DNA of 12,500 nucleotides from Candidatus Cloacimonadota bacterium (GCA_016927675.1 JAFGMF010000140.1:1-12500), one strand, 5' to 3'; shown: positions 1 to 7,519, numbered from the stretch's first letter. Made by a program: numbers and translations. Notes: generated from the sequence alone by a model not told the origin.

Positions 1-131
1 CCGTGAGTAAGGTTTTCACCATTGGCGATACAGAGATCGATGCTGTATTGTTCGCGCAGATCAGGAAGCTGATCGATCACGATCGTTCTGCCTGGTTTGC
101 CGAAGATGTCTCCGATAAAAAGTAAATTCAT
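1..131 (-). CDS. ymdB: YmdB-type metallophosphoesterase (5' part only)
   Basis: This is the first 43 codons of a gene that continues beyond position 1. The N-terminus reads MNLLFIGDIFGKPGR, and IANGEN follows near residue 36. This matches the start of the TIGR00282/YmdB calcineurin-like phosphodiesterase family: the GDIxGxPGR loop carries a metal-binding Asp and the later Asn-Gly-Glu-Asn is also part of the metal site. In Bacillus the family member hydrolyses cyclic nucleotides and affects RNase Y-dependent RNA levels. The ATG (129-131) shares one base with the rny stop codon, so the two are very likely translationally coupled. The rny-ymdB order is widely conserved. Function beyond the family is inferred because only the N-terminus is visible. 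Confidence 0.88.
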   Translation of the reverse strand, partial: MNLLFIGDIFGKPGRTIVIDQLPDLREQYSIDLCIANGENLTH

Positions 132-1696
132 TATTTTGCAATTGCTGTCTGGCGTGTTTCTCGAATCACCATTACTTTTATCTGTCCCGGATATTGCATT
201 TCCTGTTCGATCTTTTCGGCGATATCTGAGGCAATATAAGCTGTTTTCTTATCGTCAATGGAAACCGGGTCAACGATAATTCTTAATTCTCTTCCAGCCT
301 GGATAGCATAAGATTTGCTGACACCTTCGATGGAGTTGGCAATTTCTTCCATTTTTTCAAGTCTCTTCATATAGGTTTCCAGCATTTCCCTGCGTGCACC
401 CGGTCGTGCGCCGGAAATGGCATCAGAAGCTTGAGTAAGAACAGCATAAACGCTTTGATATTCAACTTCTTCATGGTGTGCCTCAATAGCATTGACAACG
501 ATTCTGCTCTCGCCGTTCTTCCGGGCAACATCAGCGCCTAATTTTGCATGAGAGCCATCATATTCATGATCAAGTGCTTTTCCGATATCATGCAGGAAAC
601 CACAGCGCCGTGCCAGCTCCTGATCAAGTCCAAGTTCAGCAGCCAGAATACCGCAAACCCAGGCACTTTCAATGGAGTGTTGAAGAATATTCTGACCATA
701 ACTTGTTCTGTACTTCAGTCGACCGATCAATTTCACCAGATTTGGTGAAATATTATGGATATTTGTTTCCAGACAGGCTTTTTCTCCGATCTTCACCAGG
801 TTATCATTCATCTCTTTAGTAGTTTTCTCAATCACCTGTTCGATTCTTCCGGGATGGATTCTGCCGTCAGTTATCAGTTTTTCCAGAGAGAGTCTGGCGA
901 CTTCTCTTCTGATTGGGTCAAATCCTGATAAAACTACTGCTTCGGGTGTGTCGTCAATGATCAGGTCTATTCCGGAGGCTTTTTCGAAGGATCTGATATT
1001 TCTGCCTTCACGGCCGATAATTCTGCCTTTCATCTCTTCATCAGGCAGGGATACAACCGAGACGGTTGATTCTGAGACGTAATCTACGGCAATTCTTTGA
1101 ATTGCCGTGGCAAGAACTCCTGAAACCAGTTTATTGGCATCGATTTTTGCTTCCTCGGCAATTTTACGTACATCTCTCGCAGCTTCAGCACGGGCTTTGT
1201 TTTTCAGATTATTTTTCAGGATCTGAATAGCTTCTTCACGGGATAGTCGTGCGATTTCAGAAAGTTTGTTATTCTGTTGTTCGATCAGGTCTTCCAATTC
1301 TGTTCGTTTATTTTGCAGTTCATTTTCTCTGGTTTTTAATTCTTTTTCGTATTTCTGCAGATTAGCATCCCGCTTTTCCAAACCTTCCAAACGTTTGTCC
1401 AGATTCAGAGAACGGTCATTATACTCTTTTTCCAGTGAATAAAGTTCTTTCTTTCTGCTGCTGATCTCTTCTTCGTATTTTTTCTGGGTTTTGAACCATT
1501 CCTCTTTTGCTTCCAGGACAGCTGATTTCTTCAGATTTTCAGCTTCATGGTTTGCATCAGAGATGATCTTCTTTGCGAGTTCTGTTGATTTCAGAATGTT
1601 TTTATTATCTGCAGTTCTCTTCAGATAGTTGATAAACAAGGCGAGAATTATTCCCAGGGCAAATCCTACCGCTCCGATGATAATATATGTAAGCAT
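131..1696 (-). CDS. rny: Ribonuclease Y
   Basis: Membrane-anchored endoribonuclease that starts mRNA decay. The 521 residues match the usual family length. In order one sees an N-terminal membrane helix (about 3-24), a long charged coiled coil (about 30-190, rich in Glu/Lys heptads), a KH RNA-binding domain with GRIIGREGRNI at 224-234, and an HD metal-dependent hydrolase domain. The HD domain has H340, H369-D370 (LHDIGKA), the pair H407-H408 and D425. The C-terminal region ends with the family-typical IKVMVIRET segment. The ATG at 1694-1696 has a GAGAGG ribosome-binding site 6 nt upstream and begins directly with the membrane anchor, as in known RNase Y. It follows a structured RNA and zapA, and overlaps ymdB by one base. 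No catalytic residue appears to be missing. Confidence 0.97.
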   Translation of the reverse strand: MLTYIIIGAVGFALGIILALFINYLKRTADNKNILKSTELAKKIISDANHEAENLKKSAVLEAKEEWFKTQKKYEEEISSRKKELYSLEKEYNDRSLNLDKRLEGLEKRDANLQKYEKELKTRENELQNKRTELEDLIEQQNNKLSEIARLSREEAIQILKNNLKNKARAEAARDVRKIAEEAKIDANKLVSGVLATAIQRIAVDYVSESTVSVVSLPDEEMKGRIIGREGRNIRSFEKASGIDLIIDDTPEAVVLSGFDPIRREVARLSLEKLITDGRIHPGRIEQVIEKTTKEMNDNLVKIGEKACLETNIHNISPNLVKLIGRLKYRTSYGQNILQHSIESAWVCGILAAELGLDQELARRCGFLHDIGKALDHEYDGSHAKLGADVARKNGESRIVVNAIEAHHEEVEYQSVYAVLTQASDAISGARPGARREMLETYMKRLEKMEEIANSIEGVSKSYAIQAGRELRIIVDPVSIDDKKTAYIASDIAEKIEQEMQYPGQIKVMVIRETRQTAIAK

Positions 1697-1719
1697 TATT
1701 AACCTCTCATTTTATTTTT

Positions 1720-1888
1720 AACCCGCGGTACCGTGTATTAATTGTTTACTCGAACCTTTTTCAAGGTGGACGTCTACCTTGTCTGTTTTGTAGATCCGGA
1801 TCCTGTCCGGCTTATACGCCACAAATGGCTTGACTTCCGTTTTTTAAATAGTTCAGAAACATCTTTAATATCACGAATACCGCAGGCT
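1720..1888 (-). ncRNA. ssrS: Candidate 6S RNA (SsrS-like), long-rod structured RNA
   Basis: The 192-nt gap between zapA and rny holds a long imperfect helix on the minus strand. The 5' arm AGCCTGCGGTA (1888-1878) pairs with TACCGCGGGTT (1730-1720). Inward, CGTG (1875-1872) pairs with CACG (1735-1732), TATTAA with TTAATA, TGTTT with AAACA, and GAAC with GTTC (1755-1752). Inside are smaller hairpins, including CAAGGT/ACCTTG (1762-1781) and CCGGA/TCCGG (1796-1810). A closing stem of this kind, a length near 170 nt and a position directly after zapA are the classic context and form of 6S RNA, which binds sigma70 RNA polymerase. No U-tract terminator follows, so the RNA may be processed from the operon transcript. 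The inner hairpins are less rod-like than E. coli 6S. The structure is read by eye; the identity is inferred. Confidence 0.6.
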
Positions 1889-2158
1889 TTAAAACTCACT
1901 TTCGATATCCTTGAACAAATCACCGATCCGCTCAAACTGGCATCTCAGCTCATCGTTCTGTTTATTCAGTTCCAGACATCGCTCCATCAGCTGCAAAGTA
2001 TGCAACAGATATAACTTGGTCTGATCAACCGTATTGAATCTCTGATTCAACTCTTCCAGACTATTTTCCAGTTGTCTGGCAAATTCTTTCAATTTTTCGG
2101 GATTATCACTTTTTAAATAATATTTCTTTCCCAGAACGACCAATTCCACGGTTTGCAT
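1889..2158 (-). CDS. zapA: Cell division protein ZapA
   Basis: An 89-residue protein with the ZapA layout: an N-terminal beta-rich head starting VELVVLGKKYYLKS, then FARQLENSLEELNQRF, then a C-terminal coiled coil (about 45-88). ZapA binds and bundles FtsZ filaments at the division site as a dimer or tetramer. The length is within the usual 85-110 range. The ATG lies one base after the stop of the upstream coiled-coil gene, which indicates translational coupling. The gene lies between pheT and rny, a position ZapA genes occupy in several phyla, and its stop codon abuts the candidate 6S RNA. The family is short and divergent, so the call rests on the head motif plus this synteny. Confidence 0.85.
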   Translation of the reverse strand: MQTVELVVLGKKYYLKSDNPEKLKEFARQLENSLEELNQRFNTVDQTKLYLLHTLQLMERCLELNKQNDELRCQFERIGDLFKDIESEF

Positions 2159-2159
2159 C

Positions 2160-2483
2160 TCAAAGCTCTTCTATCTGCCCTAGGATTTTATCTATCTTGT
2201 CTGCCGCTTCCCTGGAATTATTCTCCAGCTTCTCTATCTGTTGACGAAGATTGGCGTTTTCCCGCCTGAGCAGTTCGATTTCCTCAGTCTGTTTAGATAC
2301 CCTGGTTTTAAATTCCTGAAGTGATCCTTCAGTTTCCCCGGAGGATTCTCTGAGCAGGGTATTTTCTTTTTCCAGGCGTTGATTCTCGGTTTCCAGAATC
2401 GAACATCTTTCTTTTATCTCTTTGTATTTTGCTATCAATAACTGTAGTTTATCACTTAATCCGGCGTTACTGTTAAAATCCAT
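2160..2483 (-). CDS. Small coiled-coil protein, possibly ZapB-like
   Basis: A 107-residue protein that is almost entirely coiled coil. Leucine/isoleucine heptads run through about residues 10-105 (LQLLIAKYKEIKERC, LETENQRLEKENTLL, LRRENANLRQQIEKL), interrupted by a Ser/Gly/Glu-rich stretch at about 46-53. It has no signal peptide and no membrane segment. The ATG at 2481-2483 is 4 nt from the pheT stop, and its GAGG ribosome-binding site lies inside the last pheT codons. zapA follows one base after its stop. A small acidic coiled-coil gene directly before zapA suggests a partner in the division ring, in the manner of ZapB. That is inference from context, because coiled coils match many proteins by composition alone. 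Confidence 0.75.
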   Translation of the reverse strand: MDFNSNAGLSDKLQLLIAKYKEIKERCSILETENQRLEKENTLLRESSGETEGSLQEFKTRVSKQTEEIELLRRENANLRQQIEKLENNSREAADKIDKILGQIEEL

Positions 2484-2487
2484 ATTG

Positions 2488-4878
2488 CTACCTCATTTCA
2501 ATCTGGAATTCACTTTCCAGCTTCCTGATTACATTTTGGATTATATCATTGATAAACTCATCAGTCAAGGTTTTTGTTGAAGAATTAAAGACAAGCTTGA
2601 AAGACAGGCTGCGAAATCCCGCTTTGATGTTATCACCCTTATACTCGTCAAACAAATCGACCTTTCTGATATAATCAGGATTCACTGCCAGGATTTTATT
2701 TCTGATCGCCTGAAAAGAATATTTGTGTTCCACTAAAAAAGATATATCTCGGAGTACCGGAGGGAATTTCGGAATTTCCCGGAAAACCGGATCAACCACA
2801 GCAACCTGTTCAAGTATTCTCTCTAAATCCAGGTCAAATAAAAAGACCGGCAGATCAAGATCAAAATCGGTGGCAATTTTAGGATCAAGTTGACCACAAC
2901 TGCCAAGATTAAGGTCTTTGAAGATTATCTCGGCAGCTTGACCCTGAAGATAATAAGCTTGTGTGGACGGAATAAAATCAGGACAATCTATCCTGCACAG
3001 TTCGAGCAGCTCTTCAATAATCCCTTTTACCAGAAAATAATCCACTTCAACTGATTTATCCTGCCAGAAAACAGGTTTACTATGACCGGTCATGATGCCT
3101 GTTAACCGTAATTTCTCCCGGGCAAGTTTTTGATCATTACGGGTAAAGACTTTTGCCTGTTCGAAAATTTTAAGATCTTTCTGACCATGGTTGATATTAT
3201 ATAAAGCATTTTTTAGAAGATCCGGTATCAGGGTGGGTCGAAGGATGGAAAAACTTTTTCCGAGTGGATTTTTCAATTTTACAAGATCACGCCTGGGATC
3301 ACCATCGGCAATTTTGAGTTTATCGAGGTAATCCGGATCACTGAAACTCCAGTTAATAACTTCTGAAAATCCGTGATCAACTAAAGCTGATTTCAGTTTC
3401 CTTCTTGTATAGAAACGGTTTTTATCCATTATATCCTGATTATGGTCGACAGAGGCAATATTATTATAACCGTGCAATCTGATAATCTCTTCGAGAAGAT
3501 CGACCTCTCTGAGCAGATCTTTACGATAGGGTGGAATTTCGAACCAGAGAGTATCAGGCTCTGATTTAATCCATTTCAAGCCTAAGGCTTCGAGGTGATT
3601 TTTTACAGTTTTCTCATCCAGATGAAGAGTAAGCAGTCTGGTGATCCTGCTTAATCGAAGCTTGACCAGAGGTGGTTTAAAAGGATCGGGATAAGAATCC
3701 AGTTTTCCTGATAGTAGTCTGCCGCCGGCTATTTTCAGTATCAGTTGAGCGGCTCTTTTACTGGCAATTTCGGCCATTTCATCAGATATATTTCTTTCGA
3801 AGCGGTAGGATGAATCTGTAGAAATCAAATGTTTCCCGGCTGTTTTTCTGATGGAAGAATAGAGAAAATTGGCTGCTTCCAGCACGATATCTGTGGTTGT
3901 GCCGGTAATATGGGAATTACTACCGCCGATAACACCTGCCAAAGCTACAGGTTTTTTTTCATCGGCTATTACAAGATCATCATTACTCAAAGTATATGTC
4001 TGTTCATCGAGAGCAGGAAATTTTTCTTGTTCAGCGGCTTTTCTTACGATGATTTTTTTACCTTCAAGTTTATCATAATCAAAGGCATGAAGTGGATGAC
4101 CCAATTCCATCATGACATAATTGGTTATATCAACAATATTATTTATCGGGCGTAAGCCAACAGCCAACAGTCTGTTTTTCAGCCAGTGTGGAGATTCTCC
4201 GATACTGACGCCTTTGATCATTCTGGCAGTATATCGGGTACATAAATCTGGAGCTTGATTTTCAAGGGATAAGTGATTTTCAATTTTTTCGGGGATTGTT
4301 TCCGAAGTTAATTCTGGTTGTTTCAGCGGGATTTTAAGCAGAGCTGACAAATCTCTGGCAATTCCGTAAATGCCTAATAGATCAGGTCTGTTTGGGGTAA
4401 TCTCGGTATCATAAACTGCATCCTGCAATTGCAGATAAGTGGCCAGGTTCGTACCGGCAGGTGCTTCTTCCGGAAGAATCATTATCCCTTCGTGATCGCC
4501 GGATAATCCCAGTTCTTTTTCGGAGCAGAGCATACCCAGAGATTCTTCGCCGCGGAGTTTGACCTTTTTAATTTTAAAACCCGTTAAAGAAGCTCCGATA
4601 GGCGCCAGAGCAACCTTTTGGCCGGTTCTGCAATTGGGTGCACCGCAGATGACCTGAACAGTAGAATTTCCATCATTCACCTGGCAGATTGACAGGTTAT
4701 CGGCTTGAGGATGTTTATGCAGCGAGATAATTTCGGCAATTTTTATCTGCTCAAGTTCTTTACCGGGGTAGTGCAATCCTTCAACTTCAATTCCGGCAAA
4801 AGTGAGTTCATTTCCGAGTTCGGCTGGTTTCAGATCAAAATCGAGATAATCTTTCAGCCAGTTATAACTAATTTTCAT
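2488..4878 (-). CDS. pheT: Phenylalanine--tRNA ligase beta subunit
   Basis: The 796-residue beta chain of the alpha2-beta2 synthetase that charges tRNA-Phe. The full bacterial domain set is visible: the start MKISYNWLKDYL; an EMAP-II-like tRNA-binding domain (about 43-150, with HKHPQADNL and ICGAPN); a B3/B4 editing region (about 212-385, with SSYRFER at 356-362); a B5 domain (about 400-470); a catalytic-like core; and a C-terminal FDX-ACB anticodon-binding domain from about residue 700 (FPPVLRDISFLVE). The length is normal. The ATG has no strong ribosome-binding site: the 31-nt gap after pheS is A/T-rich with only GGAC near the start, so translation may depend on coupling to pheS. pheS lies directly upstream, as usual. 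Confidence 0.98.
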   Translation of the reverse strand: MKISYNWLKDYLDFDLKPAELGNELTFAGIEVEGLHYPGKELEQIKIAEIISLHKHPQADNLSICQVNDGNSTVQVICGAPNCRTGQKVALAPIGASLTGFKIKKVKLRGEESLGMLCSEKELGLSGDHEGIMILPEEAPAGTNLATYLQLQDAVYDTEITPNRPDLLGIYGIARDLSALLKIPLKQPELTSETIPEKIENHLSLENQAPDLCTRYTARMIKGVSIGESPHWLKNRLLAVGLRPINNIVDITNYVMMELGHPLHAFDYDKLEGKKIIVRKAAEQEKFPALDEQTYTLSNDDLVIADEKKPVALAGVIGGSNSHITGTTTDIVLEAANFLYSSIRKTAGKHLISTDSSYRFERNISDEMAEIASKRAAQLILKIAGGRLLSGKLDSYPDPFKPPLVKLRLSRITRLLTLHLDEKTVKNHLEALGLKWIKSEPDTLWFEIPPYRKDLLREVDLLEEIIRLHGYNNIASVDHNQDIMDKNRFYTRRKLKSALVDHGFSEVINWSFSDPDYLDKLKIADGDPRRDLVKLKNPLGKSFSILRPTLIPDLLKNALYNINHGQKDLKIFEQAKVFTRNDQKLAREKLRLTGIMTGHSKPVFWQDKSVEVDYFLVKGIIEELLELCRIDCPDFIPSTQAYYLQGQAAEIIFKDLNLGSCGQLDPKIATDFDLDLPVFLFDLDLERILEQVAVVDPVFREIPKFPPVLRDISFLVEHKYSFQAIRNKILAVNPDYIRKVDLFDEYKGDNIKAGFRSLSFKLVFNSSTKTLTDEFINDIIQNVIRKLESEFQIEMR

Positions 4879-4909
4879 AATATGTCCAAAATTTTATATT
4901 TAAGATGAA

Positions 4910-5929
4910 TCAGCTAAACTGCTTCAAAAAACGGATATCATTCTCGAACAGCAGTCTCATATCGGGAATATTATATTTGGTCATGGCAATTCTTTCTATT
5001 CCGAGACCAAAAGCGTATCCGGTATATTTTTCGGAGTCGATCCCGAGCAGATCGAAAACATTCGGATCAACCATACCGGCGCCACCCATTTCCAGCCAGC
5101 CGTTGCCTTTACAGAGATTACATCCTTTACCGAAACATTTGATACAGAGGATATCGATTTCAGCGCTGGGTTCAGTAAAGGGGAAGAAATGTGGTCTGAT
5201 TCTGGAATCGATCCGTTCTCCGAACATTTTTCTGACAAATACATTAAGTATATCTCTCAGATCGGCGAAATTAACGCCTTGATCGACAACCAACGCTTCG
5301 ACCTGATGAAACATTGGTGAATGTGAGGCATCGTTTTCATTCCGGTAACAGCTGCCGGGTGAAATTATCCGGATTGGCGGTTTATGTTTCTGCATGACTC
5401 TGACCTGCACTGTGGAAGTCTGAGTACGAAGCAGAACATCATCATTGATATAGAAAGTATCCGAAAGGTCTCTTGCCGGGTGATCCTGGGGAGTATTGAG
5501 GGCATCAAAATTATGAAATTCATCTTCGACATCAGGACCTTCGGCAATTTCGAATCCCATGGCAAGGAAGATATCTTCAATTTCCTGCCAGGTTCTGGTG
5601 ATCGGGTGTAAGCTGCCACGTTCTCTTTTTCTTCCGGGCATGGTGAGGTCAAGTGTATTCCTGCCAATGGCTTTTTGATAATCTGCTTCTCGAATGATCT
5701 CATCCTGTTGTTCAAGCAGTTCGGATATCCTTGTCTTCAAGATGTTCAGATCACTGCCGAATGCAGGTTTTTCTTCTGCAGGAAGAGATCCCAGTTGTTT
5801 CATCATACTACTGAAGTCACTTTTTTTTCCAAGAAATCTGGATTTCAACTGCAGGATATCATGCCTGGTGGTTGCCTGAGTGATAGCAATCTGTGCTTCT
5901 TTGAAAATATTTTCTAACTTTTCCTTCAC
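4910..5929 (-). CDS. pheS: Phenylalanine--tRNA ligase alpha subunit
   Basis: The 339-residue catalytic alpha chain of phenylalanyl-tRNA synthetase. The N-terminal 1-85 is a helical coiled coil that contacts tRNA. The class II core follows, with motif 2 around GSCYRNENDASHSPMFHQVE (182-201), FTEPSAEID at 241-249, and motif 3 GYAFGLGIERIAM at 294-306. The insert with four cysteines (C252, C255, C260, C263) before GWLEMGGAGMV is common in bacterial PheS and could bind metal. The start codon is GTG (5927-5929), with AGGA seven bases upstream. It lies just after the rplT stop, and no ATG gives a better N-terminus. Nothing is truncated. Confidence 0.98.
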   Translation of the reverse strand: MKEKLENIFKEAQIAITQATTRHDILQLKSRFLGKKSDFSSMMKQLGSLPAEEKPAFGSDLNILKTRISELLEQQDEIIREADYQKAIGRNTLDLTMPGRKRERGSLHPITRTWQEIEDIFLAMGFEIAEGPDVEDEFHNFDALNTPQDHPARDLSDTFYINDDVLLRTQTSTVQVRVMQKHKPPIRIISPGSCYRNENDASHSPMFHQVEALVVDQGVNFADLRDILNVFVRKMFGERIDSRIRPHFFPFTEPSAEIDILCIKCFGKGCNLCKGNGWLEMGGAGMVDPNVFDLLGIDSEKYTGYAFGLGIERIAMTKYNIPDMRLLFENDIRFLKQFS

Positions 5930-5944
5930 CAGCCAATCCTGTTA

Positions 5945-6298
5945 TTAATTTTGATCTTTTGCCAGAGTGCACAGTTCTGAAAAAGCTTCGCCATCATGAT
6001 AGGCAAGATGAGCAAGAACTTTACGGTCAATTTCGACACCTGCTTTTTTTAATCCACTGATCAGTCTACTGTAAGAAAGTTCATTCATTCGTGCAGCTGC
6101 ATTTATCCGGATGATCCACAGGCGACGGAATTCGCGTTTTCTTACTTTTCTGTCTCTATAAGCATATTGCCAACCTTTTTCTACGGCCTGTCGGGCTGTT
6201 CTGTAGAGTTTACTTCTTCCGCCGACATAACCTTTGGCAGCTTTTAAATATTTCTTTTTTCTTCTTTTATGAGCAACGTTATTTACAGATCGTGCCAT
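5945..6298 (-). CDS. rplT: 50S ribosomal protein L20
   Basis: A 117-residue, strongly basic protein that matches bL20 end to end: MARSVNNVAHKRRKK at the N-terminus, AKGYVGGRSKLYRTA, then RRLWIIRINAAAR in the folded 23S-binding domain, and the conserved helix-rich C-terminus. L20 is needed early in 50S assembly and binds 23S rRNA. In E. coli and Bacillus it also represses its own operon by binding the mRNA. The ATG has AAAGGAG nine bases upstream. It lies in the canonical infC-rpmI-rplT order and is followed after 15 nt by pheS. Confidence 0.98.
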   Translation of the reverse strand: MARSVNNVAHKRRKKKYLKAAKGYVGGRSKLYRTARQAVEKGWQYAYRDRKVRKREFRRLWIIRINAAARMNELSYSRLISGLKKAGVEIDRKVLAHLAYHDGEAFSELCTLAKDQN

Positions 6299-6324
6299 TT
6301 TATCTATCTCCTTTGAACCCGGTG

Positions 6325-6519
6325 TTAAATACCGAGCATCCTTTTCATTCTGTTCATATCATTACAGTCAACAAGATCAGATTTCCTCAGATTCCGTTTA
6401 CGCTTAGCACTTTTCTTGGTTAACAGATGACCGGCACAGGCATGAGATCTTTTTAATTTTCCATTAGCCGTAACCTTGAATCGTTTGGCTACTGCCCGAC
6501 GGGTTTTCAATTTAGGCAT
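6325..6519 (-). CDS. rpmI: 50S ribosomal protein L35
   Basis: A 64-residue basic protein of normal L35 length. It carries the family signatures MPKLKTRRAVAKRFK at the N-terminus and KSAKRKRNLRKS in the middle, and it ends in RMKRMLGI. It is a structural protein of the large subunit. The ATG at 6517-6519 is preceded by AGGAGGAATA, an excellent ribosome-binding site. Spacing is 26 nt after infC and 25 nt before rplT, so the three genes form the standard co-transcribed unit. Confidence 0.97.
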   Translation of the reverse strand: MPKLKTRRAVAKRFKVTANGKLKRSHACAGHLLTKKSAKRKRNLRKSDLVDCNDMNRMKRMLGI

Positions 6520-6545
6520 TATTCCTCCTAGAACCTCAATTTATT

Positions 6546-7142
6546 TTATTCTTCATCTTCTTCGATTTCAAATTTCTCTAATAATTTATCGATATCTTTT
6601 TTGGGTGAGACAATGGTGAAGATCGTGCGGCCTTCACTTTGCGGTTGCTGATCTATATCCACAAATTCTTTAAGCTCAGCCAGAAGCTTTTCAAGAAGTT
6701 TGAAGCCGAGATCCTTATGAGCCAGCTGACGACCCCGAAATCTAACTGTCAGCTTGACTTTATTGTGCTGTTTCAGGAATTTCATGGCATTATTCTTCTT
6801 AAAATTATAATCATGTTCTTCTGTATTGGGCCCGAATTTTATCTCTTTGGTTTGAATAATATGCTGTTTTTTGCGAGATTCCCGCATTTTACGTTCTTTC
6901 TGATAATGATACTGGCCAAAATCGATAATCTTACATACCGGTGGCTCCGCACTGGGAGAGATTTCGACCAGGTCAAGACCTGCCCGGTCTGCTATGTTCA
7001 GTGCTTCGACTAAAGAAACCACTCCTAACTGATCACCATTTTCTGAGATCAATCTTACTTCTCTTGCCCTGATCTGTTTGTTAACCCTCTCTTTGGGTAC
7101 TTCCGGCTTCATCTTAGCCTTTCCTCTACTTCTCCAACCCAA
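6546..7142 (-). CDS. infC: Translation initiation factor IF-3
   Basis: Binds the 30S subunit, checks start-codon pairing and keeps subunits apart. Signatures include NKQIRAREVRLISENGDQLG in the N-domain, DLVEISPSAEPPVCKIIDFG, the Lys-rich linker KMRESRKKQHIIQTKEIKFGP, and RFRGRQLAHKDLG in the C-domain. It ends with an acidic tail (EIEEDEE). I take the TTG at 7140-7142 as the start because AAGGAGG lies four bases upstream, giving 198 residues. An ATG ten codons later (7110-7112) would also give a plausible N-terminus, with a weaker GGAAAGG site. A non-AUG start fits a family whose start codon is often unusual and self-regulating. thrS, often found upstream, is absent here. Confidence 0.96.
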   Translation of the reverse strand: MGWRSRGKAKMKPEVPKERVNKQIRAREVRLISENGDQLGVVSLVEALNIADRAGLDLVEISPSAEPPVCKIIDFGQYHYQKERKMRESRKKQHIIQTKEIKFGPNTEEHDYNFKKNNAMKFLKQHNKVKLTVRFRGRQLAHKDLGFKLLEKLLAELKEFVDIDQQPQSEGRTIFTIVSPKKDIDKLLEKFEIEEDEE

Positions 7143-7171
7143 AAAACCTCCTTAGTTTTGCTTTTTTTATT

Positions 7172-7199
7172 AAAAAAGGCGGATGGAAACCACCCGCCT
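7172..7199 (-). terminator. Intrinsic terminator/attenuator in the infC leader
   Basis: On the minus strand AGGCGGGTGG (7199-7190), loop TTT and CCATCCGCCT (7186-7177) form a 10-bp, GC-rich hairpin with one G-T pair, followed by a run of six T (7177-7172). It stands about 30 nt before the infC start and no gene ends just upstream, so it would stop transcription inside the leader. It is best read as an attenuator for the infC-rpmI-rplT operon. Confidence 0.85.
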
Positions 7200-7205
7200 G
7201 ACTGC

Positions 7206-7299
7206 ATCGGCAAAACTTTATCCTGCCGATTATATTTAAAACCTTAACAAGTATTCTACCCTCAAGGGGGAAACCGTAAGGTAGAAGCGGGTTGCTTCT
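7206..7299 (-). promoter_or_regulatory. infC-rpmI-rplT leader with competing hairpins (L20-leader-like)
   Basis: Three further hairpins precede the terminator on the minus strand. P1 is AGAAGC, loop AACCC, GCTTCT (7299-7283). P2 is TTCTACC (7286-7280) with GGTAGAA (7260-7254). P3 is ATCGGCA (7230-7224) with TGCCGAT (7212-7206). P1 and P2 share bases 7283-7286 and so exclude each other. The P1 loop and 3' arm contain ACCCGC, which is complementary to GCGGGT in the 5' arm of the terminator, so it can act as an anti-terminator strand. This is the logic of the known L20 leader in Bacillus, where L20 binding favours termination. Homology to that leader is inferred. The base pairing is seen directly. 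Confidence 0.6.
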
Positions 7300-7321
7300 T
7301 TTCTTAATAATCCAGTCTCTT

Positions 7322-7356
7322 ATTTGCAAAAAAAAATTGCCTCATCCTAACGTCAA
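7322..7356 (-). promoter_or_regulatory. Possible promoter of the infC operon
   Basis: TTGACG lies on the minus strand at 7356-7351, followed after 14 bases by a run of nine T ending in TTTGCAAATA (to 7322). No clear TATAAT is present at 16-18 nt. The arrangement of TTG, about 18 bases and TTTTTTTG loosely resembles the Bacteroidetes-type promoter (TTG ... TAnnTTTG). Transcription from here would include the whole structured leader. This is weak evidence. Confidence 0.3.
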
Positions 7357-7460
7357 GTTATTTATAGCTTTTTACGCTTATCTGCCTGATGTTACTGCTA
7401 ATTGGATTACTGTTGATAATTTTACAAGGAAAATTTTTTCAGGAAATAAAAAAAAATCTT

Positions 7461-7474
7461 GCCAATATATTGGC
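7461..7474. repeat. Perfect 14-bp palindrome (possible operator)
   Basis: GCCAATATATTGGC is a perfect inverted repeat without spacer, 46 nt before the start of the small exported-protein gene. It overlaps the TTGGCT taken as a possible -35 element, which would suit a dimeric repressor site. It has no U-tract and its loop-free form is a poor terminator. Only one copy was noticed in the window. The regulator is unknown. Confidence 0.45.
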
Positions 7475-7498
7475 TTGGGCAGCTATGTTGCATACATT
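7470..7498 (+). promoter_or_regulatory. Possible promoter of the accessory cluster
   Basis: TTGGCT (7470-7475), a 17-nt spacer and TACATT (7493-7498) match the sigma70 boxes at four of six positions each. Transcription would begin near 7505, just before the GGAGG at 7510-7514. The -35 box overlaps the palindrome at 7461-7474. Such matches arise by chance in A/T-rich DNA. Confidence 0.3.
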
Positions 7499-7519
7499 AC
7501 AAAATTAATGGAGGATGAC

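Noticed and set aside
1742..2014. 90-residue plus-strand reading frame across the zapA end and the intergenic RNA
   Set aside because: It runs antisense to zapA and the structured RNA, has no ribosome-binding site and shows no recognisable protein features.
7126..7329. 67-residue minus-strand reading frame over the infC leader
   Set aside because: It overlaps the hairpins, the terminator and the infC ribosome-binding site, and its sequence has no family resemblance. The RNA structure explains the region better.
7292..7519. Longer N-terminus for the small exported protein, from 7292
   Set aside because: It would place a stretch of unrelated, A/T-rich, low-quality sequence before the hydrophobic segment and lies across the infC promoter region. 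The ATG at 7520 has GGAGG at proper distance.
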